A stretch of DNA of 64,000 nt from Salvia splendens. Lineage: Eukaryota; Streptophyta; Magnoliopsida; Lamiales; Lamiaceae. Location: contig NC_056048.1 in assembly GCF_004379255.2 (NCBI RefSeq), positions 10,264,001 to 10,328,000 of the forward strand. Reading direction: 5' to 3'. Positions 12,869-24,986 of the stretch are shown here, piece by piece; positions within the stretch are counted from its first letter, which is position 1, and every line of letters begins with the position of its first letter. A program made the translations under genes and the position numbers. The notes below the pieces were generated by a model. The model was not told where the DNA came from and ran no database searches. It saw nothing but the letters and a program-made list of their open reading frames with translations.

Positions 12869-13172
12869 ATAACATCCACCGACTTTTGCAGAAAAATAAT
12901 TTAAATCAAGAGAGTTATGTAAATTTTAAAATTTAAGATGATTTTGAGGAGAGAGAAAGTAGTCGTATGAAATAACATCCACCAATTTTTGTGAAAAATT
13001 AATTTAAATCAAGAGAGTTATGTAAATTTTAGATCATTTTGAGGAGATAGAAAGTAGTCGTATGAAAAAACATCCACCAACTTTTGCGAAAAAATAATTT
13101 AAATCAAGAGTGTTCTCTCTATGTAAATTTTAAAATTTAAGATCATTTTCAGGATAGAGAAAGTAGTCGGTT
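12869..13172 (+). repeat. Three tandem units of about 100 bp
   Basis: Each unit begins AACATCCACC, contains AATAATTTAAATCAAGAG and TATGTAAATTTT, and ends GAGAAAGTAGTCG. The units differ by small indels. The array lies downstream of the 5-phosphatase gene. 12653-12868 and 13173-13533 contain nothing else I recognise. Confidence 0.75.
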
Positions 13173-13533
13173 TTTAACACGTACACATATATAAGACTTT
13201 GCTGATGTATATGGAATAAATTCCATATCCTTTTTTGCACTTTCGTTGTAGTCACAAATTTAAACTGAATTTGAGACTAGTGGTGTCGTGACATGGTGGA
13301 TTGATAGATGATTTAGTGTGTGTTTTGTGTGATTTTTCATTTTGCAACGAAAAGATATAGATAATAGATTTACTTTGATATCGTATGTTATGGTTTTGTA
13401 CATCTATGTTATCGAGTGAGAGGAGAAAAAGTAGTCTTAGAGAGAGTGTGAACTTAGGATTAAGTAGTTAATGATATGTACTGTATGAGATTTAAAAGAT
13501 GAATTACATGTGCACTTAAGTTGTAGAGATGAT

Positions 13534-15693
13534 CTATGGGTTAAACTCGCAAAAATTAGGGGTTTGAGGTAAGCATTCTTCCAATTCGAACTTGGTGGCT
13601 GCACATGAATATCCCTTTCTAAATTTGGGGTTTCTGTTGATGAGCTCCACCTCTACTGCAAACAGGCCGAAAACCGGCCTATGATCGGAAAATCTCGACT
13701 CTCCTCTCAAGTAGGATAGTTGGTCGATGCCATCGCCGTGCCATAATATTCTATCGCACCTACAATTAAACACATATAATCAGATACCGTGGCCAATCCA
13801 TCTCTTGATTATGATTACTTTTATCACTAGTTGACATGACTCGAGTTTTAATAAATGTACTAAAAAGTGAGTGGAAAAAGGGCTCCATACCATGCAGGCG
13901 TCCTTCGTTTTCTTTTCGACTTGCTATTCTCTCCTGCATATGAATCGGAATTTTGCAAATATTTGTATGTTGGCGCAAATAAAATCTTGCCTTCATTCCA
14001 TCCACCAAATACTCTTCCAGCTTCTCTTTCAGTATTCAGCTGTTGTTAATTAAGAAATATAAGACAAGACATGATATATACTTATTTGTGACATAATTTA
14101 ATATGATAAGGCGATGAAACTTCCACGTATTATTGCCTTATCAACTAACTTACATTTGAATAAATTAGAGGATCATGTAGCTTTTGAGGTGAATTAGATG
14201 AGCTTTGACCATTTAATTTTTATAAAGATGTCAACGTAATTTAATGAGAGAGCCAACGAACCTGATCTTTTTCCAATAGTGACTCCCAATTACTATTCTC
14301 TAGTAGAATTATTGCCTCCTCATAGCTTAATCCGATTCGATAATTTAGATCACCTAGCCAGATCACACGGCTGAAATTGTTTTGGTTTGCAAGGTTAGAA
14401 AGTAGACATATATATTACTCCCTCCGTCCCTAATAATTCGTCACCATTTGACCCGGCACGGGTTTTAAGAAATGTAATAGAAAGTGAGTTGAAAAAGTTG
14501 ATAGCATGTGGGTCCTACTTTTATATATTAGTTTTATAATAAAATGTGAGTGTAAAAGAGTTAGTGAAATGTAGGGTCCACTACCAAAAATGGTAAAAGT
14601 GAAATGTGATAAATTTTTATAGACTGACAAAAAAAGAAAATCAGTGACAAATTTTCAGGGACAGAGGGAGTAGTACTTAGAAAGAAATGAAGAATTTTGG
14701 ACTGTATTGATCAAGTGAAACATGAGTGACCCGACTCAACTTACTCATGATCGGCAATCATTTCGGGGATCCGACGGCTCGGATTCTTGCAAACCCTAGG
14801 AAAAGTTATTCCCTTGAGGATTTCGACTACATCAGAGTTTCTCCGAAGCTCGTCCCCCTCTTTCTCCCCGGATGCCAAGTGGCTGCAAACAAAGCATAGG
14901 CTCGTTTGGTGCACCGTCATGCTTATTGATATGCATCCCTGCGAATGAATTGAACAAGTCAAGTCTTATTTTTCACATTATTCAACTAAATATTAAGGCT
15001 CGGGATACTGATACACTACATACCTTATTACCTAGATAGCCCATAATCCCCCTTCCTAGGCAGGAAACCCTAAGGTGACCGATATTTCTAACAAGATCCC
15101 ATCTTGCCCAAATTGACAAAAATAACCCTACCATCTGCTTGCTTGCAATTAGTTGGTAACCAATGCGTGTGGGCAACGAAATCTCAGCCGTTGAAATGCA
15201 GTCATCTGAGCTCGAATCACAATAGTTCAAGGGGTCGGCACAAGGGTCTCGAAGCTTAGTCCTTCTTCTCGAATCAGACGAGCAATTGCAGGCTTTGAAG
15301 AGATCACAATCTCCTCTTAGATTCTTGTTTAGGGCTTTTAAACAATTCTTGCGGAATAAGTTGCTATTGTTACCACACTTTGATTCCTTTTCATGGTAGG
15401 GTTTGTTGAGTGCGTTGCTTATTAGGGCTAGCCATTTGGATGCTGGCTCATTGTCTTCAATAACCAGCACATTTCCAGCATTTAGTGGCACAATTTCTTG
15501 AAACCTAATCACACACAATTACACGTCAACTATATGTATAAAAACACACTTTTTTTCTGGAGTTACTTGAATTTACCCTAGTACATATAAGTCTGCAGAT
15601 CCCTCCACTTGTAAGAAATCTTCAAGGTTCATGCCATGATTAGGAGTGTTTCCTCCCACATTCCACGTTCCCACAAAAGCCCTAATTTGTTTT

Positions 15694-15764
<71 letters not shown>

Positions 15765-18182
15765 ATTGTGATCAAGATAGAACCATTCTTAAACGTAGAA
15801 CTATTCTTAAACGTAGAACAAATGCCAAACGGAGGTCGTTAGATCTTTTAATCCAATGGTGTTGATTTGCACAACAACTTCCCATTACAACCAAAACTAT
15901 TATTAATGGGTGAATGCAGAGAAGTGAAAAAATAAATCATGCATGGACTCTTCTTCGTTTCATTCATTCTTCCATCAACATGTGAGTTTTTTCACATGTT
16001 GAGTCCGGAATGTCGTGAAAACATAGTCTAATAAGTATGATTTTTAATCTTGACCGTCATTTTTTCCTCATCCAATGAATAAAATATGTAGAGTTCTAGG
16101 TTCTACACTTAAGAATGGTTCTATCTTTAACGCAACCCTATATATATATATATATATATATAAAATGCATTTAAATCCAGAAATGCAGCCCAAATCTTGG
16201 CCCCAGGATTAGATGATCTAATGGTCAATAATTAACTAAAAATACGGAATGTCATAATTAAGCAATTTTAGATCATATTATAATATTTGGATTTAATGTC
16301 ATGCTAAGATCATTTTAGGTCATGCTTTGTTAGCATGACCTAAAAATTAACTAACTATGACCTAAAAGTGCCCTACGTATAATATTGTTTTGCGTTTCTG
16401 TATTTAAATCTAGTTTTGCATAGATCAAAACCATATATATATAGATAGATAGATATATAGATATATATATCTTAAAGCTTTTATGTATAGACATAAACAA
16501 TAAACCTTAAAATCTAACAACCTATTACCTTAGTTCATACCTTATATTTTGCACTAAAGCATGTGGTGCCATTGATGATTGGTTGAGGCTCGGAAGGGTT
16601 AGGGTTTCGACTTCGGCCACGCTGTGCCTCTCTGAGAGAGAAGCTCAAGAATTACCATAACCATTTATTCTTATGTTCTTCAACCTCCCATGATAAAAAT
16701 ATATAAATAAAACGTGACGAATATCAATTTCATGACCATGAAGGGGTCAATTTCGACATCCTCCTAATCAAAACTACAAGCATGATTTTTGTGCTTTGTT
16801 TATCAAAATGCAATGAATATATCTCTGCAAAAATCACACTGTATATGCAAATTAGTCTTCTGGTAGGTAAGCTACCAAAATACGTAGATTTATGATCTTT
16901 GTTTACTTTATACGTGGCGTGCAAAGATTTGGTTATGTAGTAACAAGATCAGACTAGCTGTTGAGATACTACATCATTGGATTTCGAGGATACTCTTCAA
17001 AATTATAGGAGATACGAGAATCCATTAGTATCACAACAATAAGTAGGGCTAACAATTTTGGTCGCGACATGTAAATCTAGTACAAACATGTACGGAATTA
17101 ATGGGTTTTGGTCAAAGTATATTGGGTTCATCATTGGGTTGCCTATTAGGAGTATTATTTATCCATTTTTATTATATTTTCTTATAAAATTGAACTTTAA
17201 TATTATTCTCTAGTTTCATGTAAATTAGATTTAAGTCACATGAGTTTTTATCATGTAAATTAGACTAAAAATCAGGTTTAATCAGGTGTGTATCATTATC
17301 GTGTGTCATGTCAACACGTATTATATTGCATTGTTTACAGGTTCATATCAAACTCGAGTCGGATTCAGATTAGGTTTTGTTGGATTGAGTCATTATCAGG
17401 TTGACCCGATAACGATTCATCCTGCCCAATTTGCCAACCTAACAATAAGTAAGTGGAGTAAAAAATTAAATTAATTAATTAGCACCGGGTGTTTGCTTAC
17501 GAAATTTTAAATATAATTAATGGTGCCCAACAAGATTGATGTCACGGATAATGTAGGATAATACGAGGGAAAATTTTAGATATTGTATTAAAAAGATTTG
17601 GTATTTCTGCACATGAATCATTCGTATGAAGTATGAAACAAATGCATGAATCATTGGAGACAAAATATTATAATGATTCTTACCTGAAAAACCTCTTTGG
17701 ATGAAGTTTGACTCCTCCAGAAAAGCTTTAGTTCTTGACGTAACATTATTATCTGCTTCTGTCTCCAATCCAACAACATAAAAAATAAATCATCTCAATT
17801 TTATAACAGAAAATTACATTTTTTATATTAAGAACGAAATCGAAATAAATAAACGCACCAATTTCATTACTATTTCCATCTGATTGAAGGCCTTGTACTT
17901 CTGAAAAACTATCTCTGCTATTCGATCTCTTCGAACTAAAAATCCTTGGAATAATGGACTATAATCCCATTCAAATATTATAAATAAACGTATAGTTTAA
18001 TACCAAAAACAGTTGAGACTATAATTATCAATTCAAGAAATCATCGTTAAATAATGAGAAAAAAATACCTTTAGCGATTTCTTTTCACATCTGACGGAAT
18101 TCTCAGATGCGGAGGTGGTGGCGGCGGTGGTCGTCATGGCACCGTCAGCACCGCCGTGCCGGCGATCGGAAAACTCGTTCAT
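13534..18182 (-). CDS. Type I inositol polyphosphate 5-phosphatase
   Basis: Exons (high to low coordinate): 18182-18069, 17958-17859, 17758-17684, 16631-16541, 15681-15577, 15504-15024, 14938-14745, 14370-14262, 14039-13891, 13759-13534. All introns are GT-AG and phases agree, giving 547 aa. The endonuclease/exonuclease/phosphatase fold is shown by TWNVGGN (132-138), [20 protein letters not shown] (341-352), [11 protein letters not shown] (390-400), PAWCDRILW (471-479) and SDHRPV (497-502). The family removes the 5-phosphate from soluble inositol phosphates and/or phosphoinositides. No WD40 or membrane segment is seen. An alternative start at Met16 (18137) is possible because TTTTTATAT lies directly before the first ATG. 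Introns 3, 4 and 7 contain MITEs. The exact paralogue and substrate cannot be told from sequence. Confidence 0.9.
14418..14670. mobile_element. Stowaway-like MITE in 5-phosphatase intron 7
   Basis: The left end CTCCCTCCGTCCCTAATAA and inverted right end CTCCCTCTGTCCCTGAA are flanked by TA on both sides, the Tc1/mariner-type duplication. It is 253 bp and non-coding. Confidence 0.85.
15763..16138. mobile_element. (TA)n-flanked MITE in 5-phosphatase intron 4
   Basis: A core of 376 bp lies between a TA tract (about 15702-15762) and another (16139-16162). The left end GGATTGTGATCAAGATAG and inverted right end GGGTTGCGTTAAAGATAG continue as a terminal inverted repeat of about 40 bp that includes AGAACCATTCTTAA. 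Insertion inside (TA)n recalls the Micron elements of rice; that comparison is from general knowledge. Confidence 0.75.
16163..16432. mobile_element. Second (TA)n-flanked MITE in 5-phosphatase intron 4
   Basis: The left end has ATTTAAATCCAGAAATGC. The inverted right end has ATTTAAATACAGAAACGC, beginning about 20 bases in. The core lies between the TA tract shared with the previous element and a TA/GATA tract at 16433-16470. The two elements are different families sharing one TA tract. Confidence 0.6.
17044..17441. mobile_element. hAT-like MITE in 5-phosphatase intron 3
   Basis: The ends are TAGGGCTAACAATTTTGG and, inverted, TAGGTTGGCAAATTGGGC. The 8-bp flank ACAATAAG is repeated exactly at 17036-17043 and 17442-17449. 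It is 398 bp and non-coding. Confidence 0.8.
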
Positions 18183-19231
18183 ATAAAAAGTCTTTGAAAA
18201 ATTAATAAAAGTTGAAGACTCTCAATGTTAATGTACATTTTTATTGTTGGATTTCCAAAATCTAATTTTGGTGCATCAAATCAAGAAGGAAATTTAAGGA
18301 TTGTGAATGAACATGGGATTCTGCGTATTGACTTTTTGTTTTTTTCCTAGTTGTTACTAGATTTTCCTTCCTTGCTATTTTTCGATGTTTTTTTATAATT
18401 AATTTTATTTAGTGTTATTTTGTATAGTTTTGGTTTGAGATAATTTCTGTTGAATGATCAGCTTATGTCGCCTTGTCTTTCGGATTATAGTGGAGGTAAG
18501 TGGTTAATACAAAATTGCGGATTGGACTTTGGAAATCCAACACAAACTGAATGAATTATGTTTCTTTTTTGAAATATTACGTTAATTAGATTCCCAAAAT
18601 GTTTTGACAAAAAAAGTAAATATGAATTACAGAAATTCCATTTTCTCCGCATGGATTTCAATATATTCAAAAATGGAGTAGGAGAGAGCTATAAGTTGGG
18701 ATGTAGAATTATACGTTTTCCAAATTAAACTATGTTTAACTTTATCTGTTAATTATGTCATGTTTTGAATGATTGAATAATCTATGATGGTTAGACTATG
18801 TTTTTCTGGAGCACATAATTTCTTTCTTTCTTTCTTTATCGTTTTGGGAAGAATAATGTCTCTATCACATCTCCCCTTCTTTTTTTTATTACTCCTACTT
18901 GTCTCCTATATCCTATTGTAGTATTTTGATTCCATGAAAGATCCTTAATTATTTTATTCAATGCATTTGAAAATCTTTTTTTGCATTAATATTGCAATTG
19001 GTCAATGGCGCCACAGATTTTGAAGTAATAATATTCAAATGCAGTGAACAAACTATATATATTTACTTATATGAGAACACATTAATTCATCCAAGAATGC
19101 CAATCAGTATCTTCCTAACTTACAAGCGGCCTTGAAATAAGCATAAACCTTCATAAATTACAGGTAAATAATCTAATAAAAATTGACAAAAAAAAGGACT
19201 CTGTGTAACACAATATTACGCAGATATCTCC
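18183..19231. other. Intergenic: 5-phosphatase upstream region and mutase 3' region
   Basis: Both flanking genes are on the minus strand, so this stretch holds the promoter of the 5-phosphatase and the 3' UTR of the mutase. It is AT-rich with a (TTTC)n run near 18820. I see no defined regulatory site beyond TTTTTATAT at about 18182-18190. Confidence 0.5.
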
Positions 19232-22200
19232 TCATGATTCATTGGGCGTTTCGACTAAGTTTTGTCGATACACGGCCAAGCTCTGCAAGAATGAAGCAAA
19301 CAATTTCATGAGATGATCTGATCACAAATACACAATGCCAATGTTGTCAAATAGCGGCTATAGCGGGGATATTGCGCTATAGCTTATCAGTTTTTAATGA
19401 AAACGCTATCGCCACACCGATACGTAGCATTTTTCTGTGGCGGCAGCCATACCCGTGGCGGTCGTGGCGCCATAGCGCTACCATATCCCGCAATAGCGGT
19501 GTTTTAGCCCAATTTTGACTTTTTGGTGCTAATTTTGACTTTTATTGGGCTTTTTATTTTTTAATTTAATTTTGCATAGGCCCAATCAGCCCACCCCAAT
19601 AATTCTAACCCCAATAATTCTAAACCCTAATTCCTCAACCCCAATCTGCCGCTTTTCATCTCTACTCCTTCAGTCCTTCCACAATCTGCCACCCACCGTC
19701 GCGCCGCCGCCGCCGCCGCCTGTTGCAGCCTAGCCAGCACCCGCCAGCACCCTCCAGCCCCACTCAGTGACTCAGCCACCGCCCAGCCATACAGCCCCTC
19801 CTATTCACAATCTGCACCCTACAACCCCTCCTATTCACAATCATCCCCACTCAGTGACTCAGCCACCGCCCAGCCACTTGACGCCGCCACCCCCGCGCCG
19901 CCGCCGCCGCCGCCACCTACAGCAGCCGAGCACCTTCCAGCAACAGTCCAGCGACCAGCAGTGGCTCGAGCATAAGAGGATGCAAGATTTGGTTTATGTG
20001 AAATATAACCAAAAATTGCATGATAGGAACAAGCTTAGTGCAACCGATGAATTTGATCCTATTATTCTCGATGATATTGATGAGTGCAATGAGTGGCTAG
20101 TTGGGGAGTTGGATGATGATGATGATGATATTGATGGTGGTAATCATTTGGTTCATGATGACGATGATACACTTGATTGGAACATGGTGTATAAGGCTTC
20201 GGGTGTTGGAGAGCCTAGGACATATACTAGGTCAAAGAAGAGGAAAGAATCTTCTACATCTAGTTCAAGTTGTCTTAGAGTTTCTAAGAAAAAAGAACCT
20301 ATCATACCTAGAAAAGGGAAAGGGAAAAGGAAAAGGCTTGCGCTTGTAGATGAAGAATCGGAAGAGGAAGAATTTGAAGATAGTGTAAGTGGAGATCAAG
20401 AGGATGAAGCAATGGAGGATGAAGATGAAATGGATGCCGATGATAGTGATGATGATGAGCTAGAAGACTATGTTGAGCTTGATGATTGATGTCTATTGAG
20501 CTTATCATGGTTTTATGTTTTGTTGAACACTTGAACTAAAGACTTTAATTGCTAGACTTTATATAATTGTTTTCTATTTTATGCTTTATTACATGTTTTT
20601 AGAGTTATTAATGTTATATTTTTATTATTTTCTAATTTTTTGAATTATATATGAATATATAAATATTATTTTATATATTTAATTAATGATCGCTATATCC
20701 CGCCATACCGATACGCTATATCCCTGTGGCATTTTTCGGGCGAACCGCCATGAACCGCTATACTGCTTTGACAACATTGCACAATGCAAAACTTCAATAT
20801 TGTATAACTGTATAAGCCTTCTTTTAATGTGATATACGATAAATAGAGATATGATTACTATTCAAACACTATTCACAATTGAAAAACAAACAATTACGAT
20901 AAATAAGGAAAGGTTACCTCTGTATAAGCATAGGCTCCAGCTTCAGAAGATCCATGAGGACTTCCTCTCCTTATGAAGTGTCCCTCTTTATATATGTAGA
21001 GCATAGGTACACCAGTTGAGAGCTCTAAATTTATAACCTTTTGACAAGACATAGTATATAAGTAAAAGTGTAAAACGTAGCATTATGTGTGTAGACGGAA
21101 AAATGTGAACCCTTACCTCTTCTGAAGTCAGCTTATCAAGATACATAATTATAGACCTCAGTGAATTTGCATGAGCTACGACCATCACATGTCTACCCCT
21201 CAAAAGCTGAGGCTCAATCTGTAAGAATATAATTCGTCTAAGCATATAAATCCCTCCCACGGAATGCCTAGAGATCAAAACTATAGGCATATTGCTTACA
21301 TGATCTTTGAAGAAGGCAACAGCTCTCCCTAAGCACATTTCTAGGCTCTCCCCGTTTGGTGGCTGAACATGATAACTTCTGCGCCAGTTGTAGACTTGCT
21401 CTTTCCCATACAATTCAGCTGTCTCCTGCTTATTGAACCCTTGTAGGTCCCCATACCTGTGAGGAAAAAATGACATTGTCAGTTAATGGCAAGAAATGTG
21501 AGTACAGTAGATAACGTGATAACGGATAAGGATTAGGTACAGAGTTACATTCTCTCATTCAGTTGCCATGCTTTGATGACGGGAATAGATTGCTTCTTAG
21601 TGTCTTCACTATAAATTTGGGTCCATGTCCTTGCTTGTTCAGTCTCGTCATGATGCATAATTATAGGAACCTGATAAATCTGAGTAGGTCAACTTCCAAA
21701 GCATGCATATCTCTTTCCATCACGGAATTTGGTTGATTAGCTTGTTAAGTACTCCACTACGTAAGGGGAATAGGCTAAATCTTGAAAATAAGAACTATCA
21801 AGGATCTACAATGACCTTTTACAGTTTTACTAGTTCTTGTGTTTGTTTAGGGCCCTCCGTTCAGTTTGAAAGATTATATCTCATGAATGAATATGTAATA
21901 TGTTTATTTCATATGATTGAATCTCACAACTTAATCCTAGTTGGATAATGATATGATAATGAGTCATAGTAACCAAACGGCACCTTAGTTTCAAAGCTGA
22001 CAGAAGAAATCTATATTCTTATATTACAACCAAAACCAACAACACCAACTCTGCAGACGATTCAAATTTCAAAGTCAATAGATCATATCTGAACTGTGAA
22101 GGTCTTTCATTATAAGAAAACCATGCTAGCAAACATTCAAGTTTGAAAGATATCTACAAGTTTACAACCCAAAATACCTTCATGCAGTGGTGCTGTGTGA

Positions 22201-22779
22201 GGGCAAGCATAGTTGTCATTTGAGCACGGATCAATGCTGATGTGTAGATTATGTCCAAAGGAAAGTTGCTAATTCTCTTCCCAGCTTCGATTGCTTCTTC
22301 CACTCCTCTATTCGTCAAGGGGACATCAACACAGCCAGTGAAAAGATTCTTCTCGTTCCACATCGACTCTCCATGCCGCATCAATATCAAAACAGACTCA
22401 TCTGCAAAAACATCGAAGGATTCCCCAAGCATCATGCAAAAACAAAAAGAAGACTGCAGAAACATCAACAAACTGTTCCAAATGCAATTTACTCACTCTC
22501 TGCAGTCCGAGAACTATATGAATGATTAGAGGAAACGGACGAAACAGGATGCAGCCGTGTTGCCTGGCATTTTGATGATGAACGGGAAAAGTGCAATCTA
22601 GCTAGTCTATAGCCATTCCTTTCTCCTACATAGCCCTTGTGATCTCCCCGAAAACCATCTGGAGGTGATATAATGGATATTTCTTGACATCTCTTGCAAG
22701 AATGAGAATGGAAACCATCTCTAACTATCAATTTTGAGCTGAAAGAATGATAAAGAGCACTAGTAGCCACAGCAGTCAT
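19232..22779 (-). CDS. 2,3-bisphosphoglycerate-dependent phosphoglycerate mutase, plastid-type
   Basis: Coding exons: 22779-22497 (exon from 22800), 22401-22178, 21670-21549, 21456-21300, 21218-21117, 21037-20918, 19282-19232, giving 352 aa with consistent phases. It interconverts 3- and 2-phosphoglycerate. The histidine-phosphatase core starts near residue 96: LMRHGESMWN (catalytic His104), FTGCVDVPLT, NERMYGDLQG (Glu acid), NWRRSY, and VVAHANSLR (second His278). The first 90 residues are Ser/Arg-rich with few acidic residues and fit a chloroplast transit peptide. A non-coding 5' exon ends at 23282. Intron 5 (21299-21219) is 81 nt and open in frame. The last intron carries a 1.4-kb hAT element. 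An enzymatic isoform difference cannot be judged from sequence. Confidence 0.92.
19339..20779 (+). mobile_element. hAT element in the last mutase intron
   Basis: Ends CAATGTTGTCAAATAGCGG and, inverted, CAATGTTGTCAAAGCAGT are flanked by the exact 8-bp duplication CACAATGC (19331-19338 and 20780-20787). It is an internal-deletion derivative of 1441 bp that keeps the 3' part of a transposase gene. Orientation is opposite to the host gene. Confidence 0.92.
19767..20489 (+). pseudogene. hAT transposase C-terminal remnant
   Basis: The 240-codon frame starts with Pro/His/Arg-rich low complexity, then runs into DLVYVKYNQKL, DEFDPIILDDIDECNEWLVG and DTLDWNMVYKASG, typical of the tail after the dimerisation region of plant hAT transposases. 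It ends in an acidic, Lys-rich tail. The zinc finger, catalytic core and dimerisation domain are missing. It is probably not functional, though still open. Confidence 0.7.
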
Positions 22780-23281
22780 TCCTCGAAATCTAAAGCCCCT
22801 AAACAATCCAACATAAACAGTTTAACATTGAAATCAAGACAAATCATAATAAAATAAATTTGAAAAATAAAAAGGGAAAAAGAAAAACACAACATTGAAA
22901 TCAATGGATCACAAACAAATAGTTTGAACAAGTTCAACCCCAAATACCAAGCAACACGACAAACTACTGAATATCATCAATTTGAATCCAAATTACGCCT
23001 TCACGAGACATAATCAGAGCCTATTCACGCGATCTTTCAGTTTACACACACAAAATGTAGCTAAAATTTGAACTACACAATGAGAGGGAAAACATGAGGT
23101 TAGTACCATGAAATTATGATTGCTTCATCCAAAACTACTTAGATTTCAGATTGAATACTACGAGTTCCATTCCAACAACCAAATTTTAGGAAATTCTATT
23201 AAGATTCTGCGTCTGAAGATAGAGAAGATCGGATCGAAAACCAAGAAATGTGAGCTAAGAAACGGGCGAAAGAGGCTTTAC

Positions 23282-23350
23282 CAAGCTGAAATGAAAATCG
23301 TCGGAGCTTCGGCGGCAGCGGCGGCGGCCGGTGGTAGTTGGAGTAGTAGT
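23282..23350 (-). other. Non-coding first exon of the mutase gene (approximate)
   Basis: A good donor CAGCTTG|GTAAAG falls at 23282/23281 and matches the acceptor at 22801 (TTGTTTAG). The sequence just upstream is GC-rich (CCGCCGCCGCTGCC) with no ATG in frame, so this is likely 5' UTR. The upper border is a guess. Confidence 0.55.
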
Positions 23351-23572
23351 CTAATTTCAGTTTTGGTGGGTTGAAATGTGGGCTTCGTTTGTTTCATGAA
23401 AGTTCAACCCACTTACTAAGCCCAGTTGCTCAAGTTTAATTTTAGTCGAGCCAATTAGAATTTTATTGACTTAAAGTCTTAAACATTGTCCAACTCTACG
23501 TGCTAGTATATTTGGTCAATCATGCTAAAATTTAATAATAAAAATTAAGAAAAAAATATCATACTCCTTCCG

Positions 23573-23748
23573 TTATACTATTCAATATGAAACGTTTGCA
23601 TTTTAACATATAATTTTATTTAATTTTTTTTACAAGTTAATAAAGAGAGATAAAAAAGTGGAAATGATGTTGTAGCTATTTAGGAAATATTTCATTTCTT
23701 GATGGACAACGAGAAAAACATTTCAATTTTAATGAAATAGAAGGACTA
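23573..23748. mobile_element. Degenerate Stowaway-like MITE
   Basis: It begins CTCCTTCCGTTATACTATTC after TA and ends near AATAGAAGGAC. The ends are weak and the borders approximate. Confidence 0.4.
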
Positions 23749-24412
23749 AAATTTAAAGTCCAAAACTTTTTTTAAAAGTTCAAAGATAATACATAATCTC
23801 TCTAATGTATAATGAGGAAAATTTATTATATTTATATATTGTAGAAAATTTAACTGGCAGAATTTCAAAATATGTAATCAAATTCAAATATTGTTGGGTT
23901 GCAAACCCATCTTACATCGTAGAATGATAGAAGTTGGAAACAATATATAAATATTATCAAACTCCAATTAATTTGAGGTATTTTGGAGTGACTAAAAAAT
24001 AAATCTACAGACTTATCCCAAGGTGAACAATATCAAAATAATTTACAATCGACGATCATAACAAGTGGTATCACAGCCAATGGGCTTTGAGTCAGGTCTG
24101 GATGAGCCCCGATTAGGGTCGGGCCTTGAACGACTCGCTTAGAGTCAGGCCCATGATGACCTAAAGGCCAGGGCCGGAATGACCATGTTCGAGGCAGGCA
24201 GTGGCGGACGCAGGAATTTGATACTGGGGGTCCAAACTAATGTTGGCAATTGTTGCATATTTCTATAAGTTTTAGTGTTATTGACGCTAGAAACAGTCAC
24301 GCGCATGAACAGTACGAAGCTAAAAAATATAAATTAGATTACTAATGACGACAGTGTAAACGTTGAAATAATTGAAGAATAGATTTTTTTAAAATAAAAA
24401 GCATAACTTTAC

Positions 24413-24969
24413 TGTGAAGGCAAACAATATCTCATATTGGAGAATGAACAAGAGTTGCAAGCATATAAATGGGCTACCCCAACTCCATTAGTATGAGGCC
24501 TTTTGGGGAGTATCCCAATAGCAAAACCGTGAGGGCTTTTCCCAAAGCAGACAATATCATACTAATGTGAAGTTCGAGTGTGCACCATCGATCCCCAACA
24601 GTGGTATCAGAGCCCTGGTTCAGGGCAAGGCCTGTGTGGCTCGGGGTTCGGTGGATTGCGCTTGCTACTCCAATGTCTCTGTGTGAGCTCGATCAAGACC
24701 TGTGGTGACCTGGTGACCTATAACATGGGGTGGACATGCGGTCTAGGTCTAGTGGTCTTGGTTTGAGGGGAGGATTGTGAGGGCAAACAATATCTCACAT
24801 TGAGAATGAACAAGAGTTGCAAGCATATAAATTGGCTACCCCAACTCCATTAGTATAAGGCCTTTTGGGGAGTACCCAAAGAGCAAAAACCGTGAGGGTT
24901 TGCCAAAAACCGTAAGCGTACAATATCATACTAATGTGAAGTTCGAGTCTGTACCACCGATCCCCAACA
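24413..24969 (+). mobile_element. TRIM element 1, complete
   Basis: LTRs are 24413-24600 (188 bp) and 24776-24969 (194 bp), both starting TGTGA(A/G)GGCAAACAATA and ending GATCCCCAACA. The primer site TGGTATCAGAGC is at 24602-24613. A purine tract TTGAGGGGAGGAT precedes the 3' LTR. The 5-bp duplication TTTAC is exact (24408-24412 and 24970-24974). The element is 557 bp without coding capacity, so it depended on proteins in trans. Confidence 0.93.
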
Positions 24970-24986
24970 TTTACAATTAAATTTAC

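Noticed and set aside
19545..19733. Proline-rich ORF as a small gene
   Set aside because: Low-complexity CCG/CCA repeats inside a hAT element between its end and the transposase remnant.
20988..21476. Single-exon reading of 162 codons through the mutase gene
   Set aside because: It crosses a good GT-AG intron (21299-21219) and another donor at 21116; removing the introns gives the conserved mutase sequence.
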